From Calditrichia bacterium (GTDB taxonomy: Bacteria > Calditrichota > Calditrichia > RBG-13-44-9), in the NCBI GenBank assembly GCA_026991005.1, contig JALXCH010000115.1, positions 1-25,791 on the forward strand: a stretch of 25,791 nucleotides of DNA, given 5' to 3'. Made by a program: the position numbers and the translations under genes. Below, in pieces: positions 16,465 through 24,028 of this stretch. Every line of letters begins with the position of its first letter. Positions within the stretch are counted from its first letter, which is position 1. Below the pieces are notes generated by a model. It saw nothing but the letters and a program-made list of their open reading frames with translations, searched no databases and was not told where the DNA came from.

Positions 16465-18042
16465 TCATTCAGCAAGCCCTAAGATCTTCAGTATCTCATT
16501 CATCTCCCTATCTGCTCTGGCGCGCTCTTCTTCGGCCTCGCGCAAGAGGACTACCGCATCCTCCAGAGGCATGACCTCCTCCACATCGTTGGTGGCTACG
16601 TAGCGGCTCGGCGAAAGGTTGTAGTCGTTGCGTGCCGCTTCTTCCTGAGTGATGATTGCCGACAGCCCCTCCTCGGCCTGCCATTCCTGATAGAGTCGGG
16701 CGATGGTCTCGATGTGCTCCTCGGTCAGGTAGTTTTTGGGGCGCCCCTTGGCAAAAAGCTTACTGGCGTTGATGAGCAGGAGCTCGCCCGGATGCCGCTT
16801 CTTGCGGTTAATTACAATAATGATGCCCGGCGCCGTGGTGTTGTAAAACAGGTTCTCCGGAAGAAGGAGAACGGCTTCGATGAGGTCTGCCTCCACGAAG
16901 GCTTTACGGATGTCGCGCTCGCGGTTACTGCCCTGGTTGCCGCTTCCGCGGCTGACTGCGCCCGTGTCCAGCACCACCGCCATGCGACCTGCATCATCGA
17001 GCGAGGCCAGCATGTGCTGCAGCCAGCCCCAATCCGCAGTGGAAGCAGGCGGAATGCCTAAGCGGAAGCGTTCGTAGGGATCGTTCTCGTACACCTCGAC
17101 CGGAAAGTCCTGGTTCCACATGGGATTGGCTGTAACCAGATGGAAGCGCCTCGGACGTCCGGCGGCATCCCGGAAAGCAGGGTTGCGCATGGTGTCGCCC
17201 AAACGGATTTCGGCCTCCATGTCGTGGATAACGGCGTTCATGCGCGCCATGGCAAAGGTAGCCGGATTAATCTCCTGCCCGAAAAGTCGCAGTGGGGCGT
17301 GTTCCGGTGGCAAGCGACGATGACCGTTTTGCTGCGTACCATGGGTTTCCAGCAGGCGCAGGTGGCACTTGATGAGCAGGCCGCCGGAACCACAGGTGGG
17401 GTCGTAAACAGTCATGCCGGGCTGGGGCTCCAGGATGCGAGCCATGAGCACGGCCACCTCGCGTGGGGTGTAAAACTCACCGGCACTTTGTCCCTGCCCC
17501 TCGGCGAACTTCCGCAGCAGGTACTCGTAAGCTCGCCCGAGGATGTCCGGCTCAACGTCTTGCAGTCCCAGCCGATGGCGGGAGAGCACATCCACCAGAT
17601 TCGACAGGTACTCATCGGGCACGATGCGTTGTCCGGCGGTGGTAGCGTTGAAATCCACAAGATCGATCACCCCTTGCAGGCGCGGGTTTTCGCGAGCTAC
17701 CGCGCGCACCGCATCGGTCAGATACTGACCAAGCCCCGTTGTTTGCTTACTGAGATTGGGCCAGCGCGCTTTTTCGGGGATGTAGAAGCGCACCGAGCCA
17801 CCGCCCCGGGCGATGATGCCGCGCTCGCGCTCATCCTCCACAATGCGCTCTGCAACATCCCGGCTGCCGTATTCCTCGGTTAGACGGGTAAGCTCATCCT
17901 CAAAAACATCAGATAGCCGTTTTAAAAAGATTAGCGGCAGGATGTAGTCTTTGAACTTCGGTGCATCCACCGGCCCGCGAATGGCACAGGCCGCATCCCA
18001 CAACCACGTTTCCAGGGTAGAAATGTCCAGTTGTGCTGGCAT
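16465..18042 (-). CDS. hsdM: Type I restriction-modification system, methyltransferase subunit M
   Basis: The product is 525 residues. An N-terminal helical HsdM domain is followed by the N6-adenine methyltransferase core: 'GEFYTP' at 188-193, SAM-binding 'DPTCGSGG' at 214-221 and the catalytic motif IV at 306-309 as 'NPMW' in place of the more common NPPF/NPPY. With HsdS it methylates adenine in the target; with HsdR it forms the nuclease. It is the first gene of the operon. AAAGGAG lies upstream of ATG at a longer spacing (about 11 bases). The stop overlaps the next ORF as ATGA. The NPMW variant occurs in other HsdM proteins as far as I recall, so activity is likely retained. Confidence 0.95.
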   Translation of the reverse strand: MPAQLDISTLETWLWDAACAIRGPVDAPKFKDYILPLIFLKRLSDVFEDELTRLTEEYGSRDVAERIVEDERERGIIARGGGSVRFYIPEKARWPNLSKQTTGLGQYLTDAVRAVARENPRLQGVIDLVDFNATTAGQRIVPDEYLSNLVDVLSRHRLGLQDVEPDILGRAYEYLLRKFAEGQGQSAGEFYTPREVAVLMARILEPQPGMTVYDPTCGSGGLLIKCHLRLLETHGTQQNGHRRLPPEHAPLRLFGQEINPATFAMARMNAVIHDMEAEIRLGDTMRNPAFRDAAGRPRRFHLVTANPMWNQDFPVEVYENDPYERFRLGIPPASTADWGWLQHMLASLDDAGRMAVVLDTGAVSRGSGNQGSNRERDIRKAFVEADLIEAVLLLPENLFYNTTAPGIIIVINRKKRHPGELLLINASKLFAKGRPKNYLTEEHIETIARLYQEWQAEEGLSAIITQEEAARNDYNLSPSRYVATNDVEEVMPLEDAVVLLREAEEERARADREMNEILKILGLAE

Positions 18043-18361
18043 GTATTACGTCTCTCCTTTTATTCTCTGCTTTTCAGAATACGAAATATTTTATCAGCAG
18101 GGCTGCTTTATCGTTACAGGACATAGTAATTAAGTGAATTGGGTTGAAATTTACAAAAGATTCTTGCACAGCAATGCTTCGTCCGCCGAACGTAATTTTA
18201 AACTTATTGCATTTTTTTAAAATTTACGAAATCCTTAGACGGAAATCATCCAGAGAATTCCTTTCCTACGCGTTTTTAATTGCTCTTTAAAAAATGGGTG
18301 AATGCTTCTGCTGGGGCTACTCCCTCTCCCTTTTCGTAACTCCCCCTGTATCTCTGTAAAA
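18043..18361. other. Gap upstream of the defence operon with an inverted repeat
   Basis: These 319 bases separate hsdM from the HAD-like gene and should contain the operon promoter. AGCAG-GG-CTGCT (18096-18107) forms an interrupted palindrome flanked on both sides by TTATC, about 55 bases upstream of the hsdM start. It could be an operator or simply chance. No gene was seen, and no -35/-10 pair is convincing. No hairpin terminator follows the HAD-like gene. Confidence 0.35.
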
Positions 18362-19243
18362 TTATCTTTCCTGTGGTTTCTCGGAAAATTCTTCTTCCAG
18401 GGCTTCTTTAATTAATTCCCAGAAGCTCTGGCGGCGGGATTGTGGCTCTGTGGCAGGTATTTTTTCCGGCGCCGATGGTGCCTCGCTGGCCAGTTTTTGC
18501 AGGCTGCGCGCCAGCTCCTGCGGACTGCGCACAATCTGGCGCGGACGTGCCAGAAAACGATGAAACAATCCTGCCTGGGGCTGTCCCTCTGGAAACTTCT
18601 CCAGCGATTTTAAATAAAGCCGATGCCGATGTTCCAGCAAAGAAGCTCCCAGATTTTCTGTTTTAAACTGAACCTGAATGGAGTACATACCCATGCGATT
18701 GGCAACGGCAATTTCAGGAACCTGAGTATTGCTCACCAGAATGGCTTCATTTGCGGAGGTCTTCGTTTTCTCCAGAATCTTACGAAAAATAGCTTCCAGC
18801 GTTTCCGGATCGTTCACGTTAAATCCCGCCTCAGCATGGCGGAAATACAATCGCAGAGAATACCGCTGCAGTGCCTCTTTTAACGAAAAAGCATCCCGGG
18901 CAAAAAGCACATTTCGATAATAATAACCGGTGGTGCTTATTAATTCTTTCATCCCCGGAATTAGACGCACAAAATAGTGGTAATACCGCGTGCTGAATAT
19001 TTTAATTTCCTGCTGGAACCGCTGAAAATCACTTTTCGATAAAAACTGTTGGGCAATTTTGAGGTATGGCTGCCGAACCGTCCGGGTGTGGGCAAGCTTT
19101 TCCCGCAAACGTAACACGCTCTCGAAATCGCGAAATTCTTTCTTCCGCCGCAGGTAGAACCAGAGTAGTTCGTAAAATTTAAAACGGAGGGTTTCATCGT
19201 CCAGTAAAACCCCTTCCAGCTTATATATAACCGTTTTAAACAT
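18362..19243 (-). CDS. HAD-fold protein with all catalytic motifs lost (pseudoenzyme)
   Basis: The product is 293 residues. The N-terminus 'VIYKLEGVLLDDETLRF' aligns with the HAD motif I 'hhFDLDGVLLDTE', but the nucleophile Asp is Lys8 and the acid Asp is Glu10. Motif II has Ala115 in 'VLFARD' where Ser/Thr is expected. The motif III Lys before 'DPETLEAIF' is Asn. Motif IV 'ILVSNTQVPEIAVANRMGM' has Asn172 and Glu177 instead of aspartates. The cap-like helical region near 20-95 is present. A 70-residue, low-complexity C-terminal extension ends in an acidic helix. A phosphatase function is therefore unlikely; a binding or regulatory role is inferred. The gene follows the kinase gene by about 40 bases on the same strand. 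Confidence 0.78.
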   Translation of the reverse strand: MFKTVIYKLEGVLLDDETLRFKFYELLWFYLRRKKEFRDFESVLRLREKLAHTRTVRQPYLKIAQQFLSKSDFQRFQQEIKIFSTRYYHYFVRLIPGMKELISTTGYYYRNVLFARDAFSLKEALQRYSLRLYFRHAEAGFNVNDPETLEAIFRKILEKTKTSANEAILVSNTQVPEIAVANRMGMYSIQVQFKTENLGASLLEHRHRLYLKSLEKFPEGQPQAGLFHRFLARPRQIVRSPQELARSLQKLASEAPSAPEKIPATEPQSRRQSFWELIKEALEEEFSEKPQER

Positions 19244-19282
19244 GATGCCTACCTGCTATATGTTAAGATGGGTTTTCATCTT

Positions 19283-20281
19283 TTATTTCTGAAACAATGG
19301 CATTGCTTTCTGAAGTTCGGGATATTGTTCCATCACCTTCAGAGCCATTTGCAGGGCTTCTTCAATATAGGGCAGAAAATCGGGGTTGTCCAGATTTTTG
19401 TAGGCGCGCACGAAGGAACCGGCATCATGGAGTTTGCGCTGAACGATGGTGTAATCCACTCGCTTCCGATATTCCTCCGGCTGGTAGAGCTGGGGAAGAA
19501 TGGGGTGTTTTCGGTAAAATTCATCCAGCAGGTGTCGCCGGAAATCGGTGGGCAGGTCGATGTAGGAATCGAAAGCCAGCGATACGATGTCGTAAATGTA
19601 GGTACCACTGCGGGCATCCTGAAAATCGATGATCTGAAATGGCTCCCGGGGATTTTCGGCATCAAAAAAGATGTTGCTGGTTTGAAAATCCCGATGTACA
19701 AATACGGGGTGGTGTTCTTCCAGATATTGGGAGATGTGCTGGCGGAGTTCCTGGAACAGGTGCTCTTCGGCAGGGGTCATCTCCGGTTTCAGGTAACTGC
19801 CCAGTAAGTATTTACGAATGTGCAGGTCGAATTCGTAAAAATACTTCTCCCGGTCGAAATACCGCTGGAAAGCAGGGCAGTGCGCTTCGAAAGTGGCGCG
19901 TTTTTGCAAATCGATTAAAAATTCGATGAGCGCGGGATAGATGCGAGGAATTTCTTCCGGATGTCGATTGAGGTATTTGTCCAGGGTTTCGCCCCGGGCA
20001 GGTTCCACGAATATCCAGCCTTCCGCCCGGTTCACCTCGTATATTATGGGGTGAGCAATGTGGAAGCGACGCAAATAGTAGCTGATATTCACATAATCGT
20101 CGGCTGTGTGGGGCAGGGTGTGGGGGATGTACATCAGCACCACATCCGGGCGGGGGAAGTAGGTTGTGCCGTTGAAATTTAATAAATAATACTTGCGGGG
20201 AGAGGCACCTCCCGCCAGGGGAGTCACGGTAAAATTATCGGTTCGTAAGAACTGTGCCAGTTTCTCTTTTAGTTCGTCCAT
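19283..20281 (-). CDS. APH/AmgK-like sugar phosphotransferase
   Basis: From ATG 20281 the product is 332 residues. Longer frames start at ATG 20317 or GTG 20353. None has a clear ribosome-binding site, and 20281 best fits where the family begins ('MDELKEKLAQFL'). The kinase catalytic loop 'HRDFQTSN' (196-203) and metal-binding 'IIDFQDAR' (217-224) followed by 'YDIVSLAFDSYIDL' are close to AmgK, the anomeric N-acetylmuramate/N-acetylglucosamine kinase of peptidoglycan recycling. General APH kinases are the alternative. It lies between a D-amino-acid PLP enzyme and a HAD-fold protein. In AmgK pathways a HAD phosphatase (MupP) and MurU take part; no MurU is visible here. Confidence 0.83.
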   Translation of the reverse strand: MDELKEKLAQFLRTDNFTVTPLAGGASPRKYYLLNFNGTTYFPRPDVVLMYIPHTLPHTADDYVNISYYLRRFHIAHPIIYEVNRAEGWIFVEPARGETLDKYLNRHPEEIPRIYPALIEFLIDLQKRATFEAHCPAFQRYFDREKYFYEFDLHIRKYLLGSYLKPEMTPAEEHLFQELRQHISQYLEEHHPVFVHRDFQTSNIFFDAENPREPFQIIDFQDARSGTYIYDIVSLAFDSYIDLPTDFRRHLLDEFYRKHPILPQLYQPEEYRKRVDYTIVQRKLHDAGSFVRAYKNLDNPDFLPYIEEALQMALKVMEQYPELQKAMPLFQK

Positions 20282-20368
20282 AGTGCGGGAATTTAACGAA
20301 TTTTCGGTGAATTTCATAGCGAGAAAAAATCGCCCCGCCCGGAATTTAGGCACTGCAGGGGGTGGATG

Positions 20369-21451
20369 TTAAATCACCAGAATTCCGTTGCGCTGATGGC
20401 GCATCAGGTTCATGGTGAGGCAGGAGTGCACAGGCAGAATCAGGAGGAGGTCGCCGATTTTTATGTGCGGTATGTATTCCTCTGGAACGGAGATGACCCC
20501 ATGCTCCTGGGAAAGGGATTGCAGGAAAAAATCCGGACGTAGTCGGCTCCATCCCTTTCCCTCCGGAAATACCACAAGACCAAAAGCGGGCTGGTCGTTG
20601 AGGGTGAGGAATTCCCTTGATAAATGAACTGCTCCACCGTGCACCACTACCTGGTGGCGGTGAGGATAAACCGCCACCACCGGAGCAGCCAGGGCTACGG
20701 CAATATTTTCCTCCCGGCAGCTTCCAATCTGCCACTGCATCAGGTCATAAAACACGAAGTTGCCGGGACGAATTTCATCCACCCCGGAAAAATCTTCTGC
20801 CAGGCTACAGGTGGGGGTATCCCCCACCGAAATTTCTACCTTCTCTATTCCAGCCTCTTGCAGGGCAGAACGTACCGCTTGCATCCGGTGCACGCTTTCC
20901 TGGTGAATTGCAAGCACCTCCTCCCGGGATCGCGCCCGGTAACTGTGTCCCGCATGAGTTAGAATTCCCCGAAACTGCAAAAGGGGTTGCTCCCGAACGA
21001 AACGTGCCAGTTGCTGCACCGCTTCCACCTCCTGCCAGTAAATTCCACTGCGGCTATATCCCACATCGATTTCAATCCACACCTGGAGGGAATGGGTCAG
21101 GTGCCGGGCTAACTGCCGAACCGCTTCCCGGGATTCTACCAGAACATGCAGGGTAACCCTGGCGGCCAACTGGTCAATTTCTCGCACCGCTCGCACATTT
21201 ACCGGAAAAGCAATGGAAATATCCTCCCAACCATTCACCGCAAAGAATTGCGCCATATTTACTGAAGAAACCGTGATGTGGCGGATACCCGCTTCCCGGA
21301 ACCATTCTGCCACCACCAGGGATTGGTGGGTTTTAAAATGAGGCCGAAAGCGAACACCGTTTTGTCGCGCTTTCAGTGCCATGCGCCGGATGTTTTCTTC
21401 CGCTCGCTGGCGATGAATGAGCAGGGTGGGGTGAACAATCGTTTCGAACAT
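20369..21451 (-). CDS. D-serine dehydratase / D-threonine aldolase-like PLP enzyme (alanine racemase fold)
   Basis: The product is 360 residues. An alanine-racemase-type N-terminal barrel carries the PLP lysine Lys40 in 'RPHFKTHQS'. It also has 'IEIDVGYSRSGI' and 'LTHAGHSY', the latter typical of D-threonine aldolase and DSD1-like D-serine dehydratase. The C-terminal beta domain ends with 'PVHSCLTMNL', where His342 and Cys344 match the metal-binding pair of D-serine dehydratase. The expected reaction is aldol cleavage or elimination of a D-beta-hydroxy amino acid. The substrate cannot be fixed from the sequence. Only a weak GAGAG precedes ATG. It is the first gene of a three-gene minus-strand cluster with the kinase and the HAD-like protein. 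Confidence 0.88.
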   Translation of the reverse strand: MFETIVHPTLLIHRQRAEENIRRMALKARQNGVRFRPHFKTHQSLVVAEWFREAGIRHITVSSVNMAQFFAVNGWEDISIAFPVNVRAVREIDQLAARVTLHVLVESREAVRQLARHLTHSLQVWIEIDVGYSRSGIYWQEVEAVQQLARFVREQPLLQFRGILTHAGHSYRARSREEVLAIHQESVHRMQAVRSALQEAGIEKVEISVGDTPTCSLAEDFSGVDEIRPGNFVFYDLMQWQIGSCREENIAVALAAPVVAVYPHRHQVVVHGGAVHLSREFLTLNDQPAFGLVVFPEGKGWSRLRPDFFLQSLSQEHGVISVPEEYIPHIKIGDLLLILPVHSCLTMNLMRHQRNGILVI

Positions 21452-21480
21452 GGGTACTCTCGTTTCTCATTTCATTCAAA

Positions 21481-21518
21481 TAAAAAACCCGCTCACTTTA
21501 TGACAAAGAAAGCGGGTT
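21481..21518 (-). terminator. Rho-independent terminator after the SlyD-like gene
   Basis: AACCCGCT (21486-21493) and AGCGGGTT (21511-21518) form an 8-bp GC-rich stem, with CTTT/AAAG able to extend it inside. On the minus strand a run of six T follows directly. It lies 23 bases after the stop of the isomerase gene and insulates it from the PLP-enzyme gene. Textbook terminator. Confidence 0.9.
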
Positions 21519-21540
21519 GTTCGTACGCAAACGACACGGA

Positions 21541-22026
21541 TTAGTGAGTGTGTCCGCCTACTCCGTGAGCATGCCCATGAGCCAGCTCCTCCGGAGTTGC
21601 ATCGCGCACATCCACTAATTCCACTTCAAAAATCAGTTTTTTACCCGCCAGCGGATGGTTGAAATCGATGGTAATATCATCCCCCTCAATCTGGCTGATC
21701 ACGAATGGCAGTTGTTTGCCATCGCCCATGTTGGCAACAAATCCCATTCCAACTTCCAGTTCGGTATCCGGTGGGAAGTCGCCCCGCTTCACCGTCTGAA
21801 CCGCTTCCTGCTGATATTGGCCATAAGCGTCGTCGGCTTCCAGCTCGATGGTTTTTTTACTGCCAATCAGCATCTCGCTGATGGCTTCTTCCAGCCTGGG
21901 TAAAATCTGTCCCCGCCCGCTAATAAATGCGTACGGCTGATCTTCGGTGGTCGCATCCACCACATTTCCCTCGGTATCCATTACCTTGAAATGAATGGTC
22001 ACAACCTGATTTGGTTTAATTGACAT
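21541..22026 (-). CDS. slyD: FKBP-type peptidyl-prolyl isomerase, SlyD-like, with His-rich tail
   Basis: The product is 161 residues. An FKBP domain split by an insert-in-flap domain covers about 1-145: 'VTIHFKVMDTEGNVVDAT', 'PYAFISGRGQILP', 'DAYGQ' and the typical 'DFNHPLAGKKLIFEVEL'. The C-terminal tail 'AHGHAHGVGGHTH' has five histidines and should bind Ni2+ or other metals, as in SlyD. It catalyses prolyl isomerisation and acts as a folding chaperone; in some bacteria SlyD helps nickel delivery to hydrogenase. GAGGAG lies 5 bases before ATG. It is a single-gene unit ended by a clear terminator. Confidence 0.94.
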   Translation of the reverse strand: MSIKPNQVVTIHFKVMDTEGNVVDATTEDQPYAFISGRGQILPRLEEAISEMLIGSKKTIELEADDAYGQYQQEAVQTVKRGDFPPDTELEVGMGFVANMGDGKQLPFVISQIEGDDITIDFNHPLAGKKLIFEVELVDVRDATPEELAHGHAHGVGGHTH

Positions 22027-22262
22027 ATGAACTCCTCGCTTTATGAATAAGGTTTATAAAAATTTAAAATTAAGATTAATTTAAACGAACCTCATGTTAT
22101 GGTTGGTTACAAATTTATTGCAAAATACAAAATCTCCCTGGAAAATGCTATTAAAATTTTACATTGAATAATAAATTATATGAAGAAAGATAATTTTCCA
22201 GGAAACAGATGCATTTCAGGAAAACAATTATTATTTTACAAAAAATTACACGGGGGTGCAGA

Positions 22263-22640
22263 ATGTTCCGGCTGTTCTGGATAGGCCTGGGAGGATTTCT
22301 GGGTGCGGTATCTCGTTACGCGGTAAGCGGATGGGCCTATCGCATGGTTGGGAGTACCTGGTTCCCTTACGGTACTCTAACGGTGAATGTGCTGGGCTGT
22401 TTGTTGATTGGTTTTTTAAGTGGCATGGCGGAAGGGCGTCATTTACTCTCGCCGGATATGCGCGCGATGCTTCTCATTGGCTTCTTAGGAAGTTTTACCA
22501 CTTTTTCCACTTTCGGATACGAAACATTTACCCTGGCCAGAGATGGAGAATTCTGGGTGGGATTTTTAAACGTGGGAGTTCATTTGTTATTGGGATTGGT
22601 GGGAGTCTGGCTGGGATTTTCGCTTTCCCGGTTGCTGTAA
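22263..22640 (+). CDS. crcB: Fluoride ion channel CrcB/Fluc
   Basis: The ATG at 22263 is chosen (GGGGGTG just upstream), which gives 125 residues, the family length; an upstream in-frame ATG at 22209 lies in non-conserved sequence. Four hydrophobic helices are seen. Fluc motifs: 'GGFLGAVSRY' near 9-18, 'YGTLTVNVLGCLLIG' near 37-51 and 'GFLGSFTTFSTF' near 76-87. The dimeric inner-membrane channel exports fluoride. The 236-base gap before it (22027-22262) is AT-rich, and I see no fluoride riboswitch there. A DUF190 gene follows immediately, a recurrent pairing. Confidence 0.94.
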   Translation: MFRLFWIGLGGFLGAVSRYAVSGWAYRMVGSTWFPYGTLTVNVLGCLLIGFLSGMAEGRHLLSPDMRAMLLIGFLGSFTTFSTFGYETFTLARDGEFWVGFLNVGVHLLLGLVGVWLGFSLSRLL

Positions 22641-22677
22641 TTAGGTAAGAATGGAAATTAAACCAGCGGGTGGAATT

Positions 22678-23013
22678 ATGGTACTGCCGGAAGAAGGACA
22701 TCTGTTACGCATTTTTATAGGGGAGGACGACCGGTGTGAGGGGATGCCGCTGTACGAATGGATTGTGCGTAAGGCGCGGGAAAATGGACTGGCCGGGTGT
22801 ACTGTGCTGCGGGGGATAGAAGGATTTGGCGCCCATAGCCGTGTGCACACCAGCAAATTCTTGCGCCTGTCCGAGGATTTGCCCATCATCATCGAAATTG
22901 TGGATCGTATTGAGAAAATCGAAGCGTTTTTACCGGTGATTGACCATGCGATCCAGGAAGGATTGGCTACCATCGAAAAGGTACATATTCGTTTTTATCG
23001 CAGTGGGAAATAA
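22678..23013 (+). CDS. DUF190 family protein (PII-like fold)
   Basis: From ATG 22678 the product is 111 residues. An in-frame ATG at 22651 (AGGTAAGA upstream) is possible and would give 120. The shorter form matches the usual family beginning 'M.LPEEG.LLRIFIGE', and GGGTGG precedes it. Family motifs are 'GMPLYEWIVRKARENGLAG' followed by 'CTVLRGIEGFGAHS' and 'PIIIEIVD'. DUF190 proteins are predicted to have a ferredoxin/PII-like fold, and very often sit beside crcB, sometimes fused to it. A regulatory or binding role in fluoride resistance is inferred; no activity is established to my knowledge. It starts 37 bases after crcB and is surely co-transcribed. Confidence 0.9.
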   Translation: MVLPEEGHLLRIFIGEDDRCEGMPLYEWIVRKARENGLAGCTVLRGIEGFGAHSRVHTSKFLRLSEDLPIIIEIVDRIEKIEAFLPVIDHAIQEGLATIEKVHIRFYRSGK

Positions 23014-23108
23014 CCTTTGCCTGCTCCGACAATGAAAATGCTCTCGCCGGGGCATAGTTCGGGAAATTGATCTTTTTTCGTCATAAACCAAAAAAGCTGG
23101 AGGTAATT

Positions 23109-23795
23109 ATGAAGGTTTGGCGTTTAATTGTAGTGGTGATATTTTCCCTCTTTCTGGAGAATGCCCTGGCTCTGGGGTTTCATTTCGGGCTCCATGGAGG
23201 AAAAGATCTTTATTCCATCTCGTCCATGGATAAAGGTTTTCAGTTGGCAGATTTAACGGAGGCACGGGTGGAGCGCGAAGGGTTCAGTAATCCCTGGCTG
23301 GCGGGCGTGGATCTGGAATTTGATATGCTGCTGGGATTTAAAATCGAAGCCAGTGCCGAGGCAGCTTACCGGAGCTACAAAGTGATTTACACCCGTAATG
23401 ATCCTCAACTTACCGATCCTCTTCATAAACTGGTGAGTGAATATGATGTGCAATTTATACGCGCCGGTTTAACAGGATCTGCCAAAATAAACCTTCTACC
23501 TTTACCGGTGGTACAAGTGTATGCTGGGGCAGGCGCCGGATTACACTTGACGGCGCCGCTGGTATCCGACAAATTTATTATGGGAACATTAATGGACAAA
23601 GCGGCTGAGCTGGATCCCTCGAAAGATGTGAAGGTGAAATCTCGCCTGGGTGGGCATCTTCTGGTGGGTGTGAATGTTCATCCGCCCATGTTCCCCCTTC
23701 GGTTTGCGCTGGAGGGTAAATACTTTTTCCTCCCTTCGGGCGATTATGAAGAACCCAGCAAATTTGCCAATGTTGTGCTGAAAATTTTCTTCTAA
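23109..23795 (+). CDS. Exported beta-barrel-like outer membrane protein, unknown function
   Basis: The ATG at 23109 has GGAGG 6 bases upstream, so the frame's earlier ATG at 23067 is rejected. The product is 228 residues: a signal peptide near 1-22 ('MKVWRLIVVVIFSLFLENAL'), then alternating polar and hydrophobic strands. Several end in aromatic residues ('LGFHFGLHGGK', 'VVQVYAGAGAGLHL', 'FPLRFALEGKYFFL'), and the protein ends with a strand 'FANVVLKIFF', whose C-terminal Phe is typical of outer membrane barrels. It resembles OmpX/OmpW-sized 8-strand porin-like proteins, but I cannot assign a family. It stands about 95 bases after DUF190. Confidence 0.75.
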   Translation: MKVWRLIVVVIFSLFLENALALGFHFGLHGGKDLYSISSMDKGFQLADLTEARVEREGFSNPWLAGVDLEFDMLLGFKIEASAEAAYRSYKVIYTRNDPQLTDPLHKLVSEYDVQFIRAGLTGSAKINLLPLPVVQVYAGAGAGLHLTAPLVSDKFIMGTLMDKAAELDPSKDVKVKSRLGGHLLVGVNVHPPMFPLRFALEGKYFFLPSGDYEEPSKFANVVLKIFF

Positions 23796-23833
23796 AACCA
23801 CAGCCCGTTTTAACCTGAGGGTAGAATGAACCT

Positions 23834-23866
23834 CCAGCCGGAGCAATTGGCGGTTGCTCCGGCTGG
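23834..23866. terminator. Perfect 13-bp hairpin downstream of the barrel gene
   Basis: CCAGCCGGAGCAA (23834-23846) and TTGCTCCGGCTGG (23854-23866) are perfect inverted repeats around a 7-base loop. On the + strand a run of six T comes only about 17 bases later, so it is not a textbook terminator; it may still end the crcB-DUF190-barrel transcript or protect its 3' end. The remaining gap to the IS element (23890-24149) has no gene. Confidence 0.6.
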
Positions 23867-24028
23867 AATGGTGGTTTGTGGTACTTTTTTGGCATTATCC
23901 GAGAATAACTTTCTTAAAAATCCTGTAATGAAATAACAGATTGCATTTTTTAAGAACAGTGTTTTTTTTCGAAAATCCCTTACCGGACGAGACCGCCCCG
24001 TTTAAATAATTCCCTGCTCTTTTAACCA

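Noticed and set aside
17140..17883. 247-codon open frame antisense to hsdM
   Set aside because: It mirrors hsdM codons, has no start signal or domain, and the hsdM motifs on the other strand are decisive.
22027..22262. Fluoride riboswitch upstream of crcB
   Set aside because: The expected conserved GG-rich hairpin/pseudoknot pattern was not seen; the region is AT-rich throughout.
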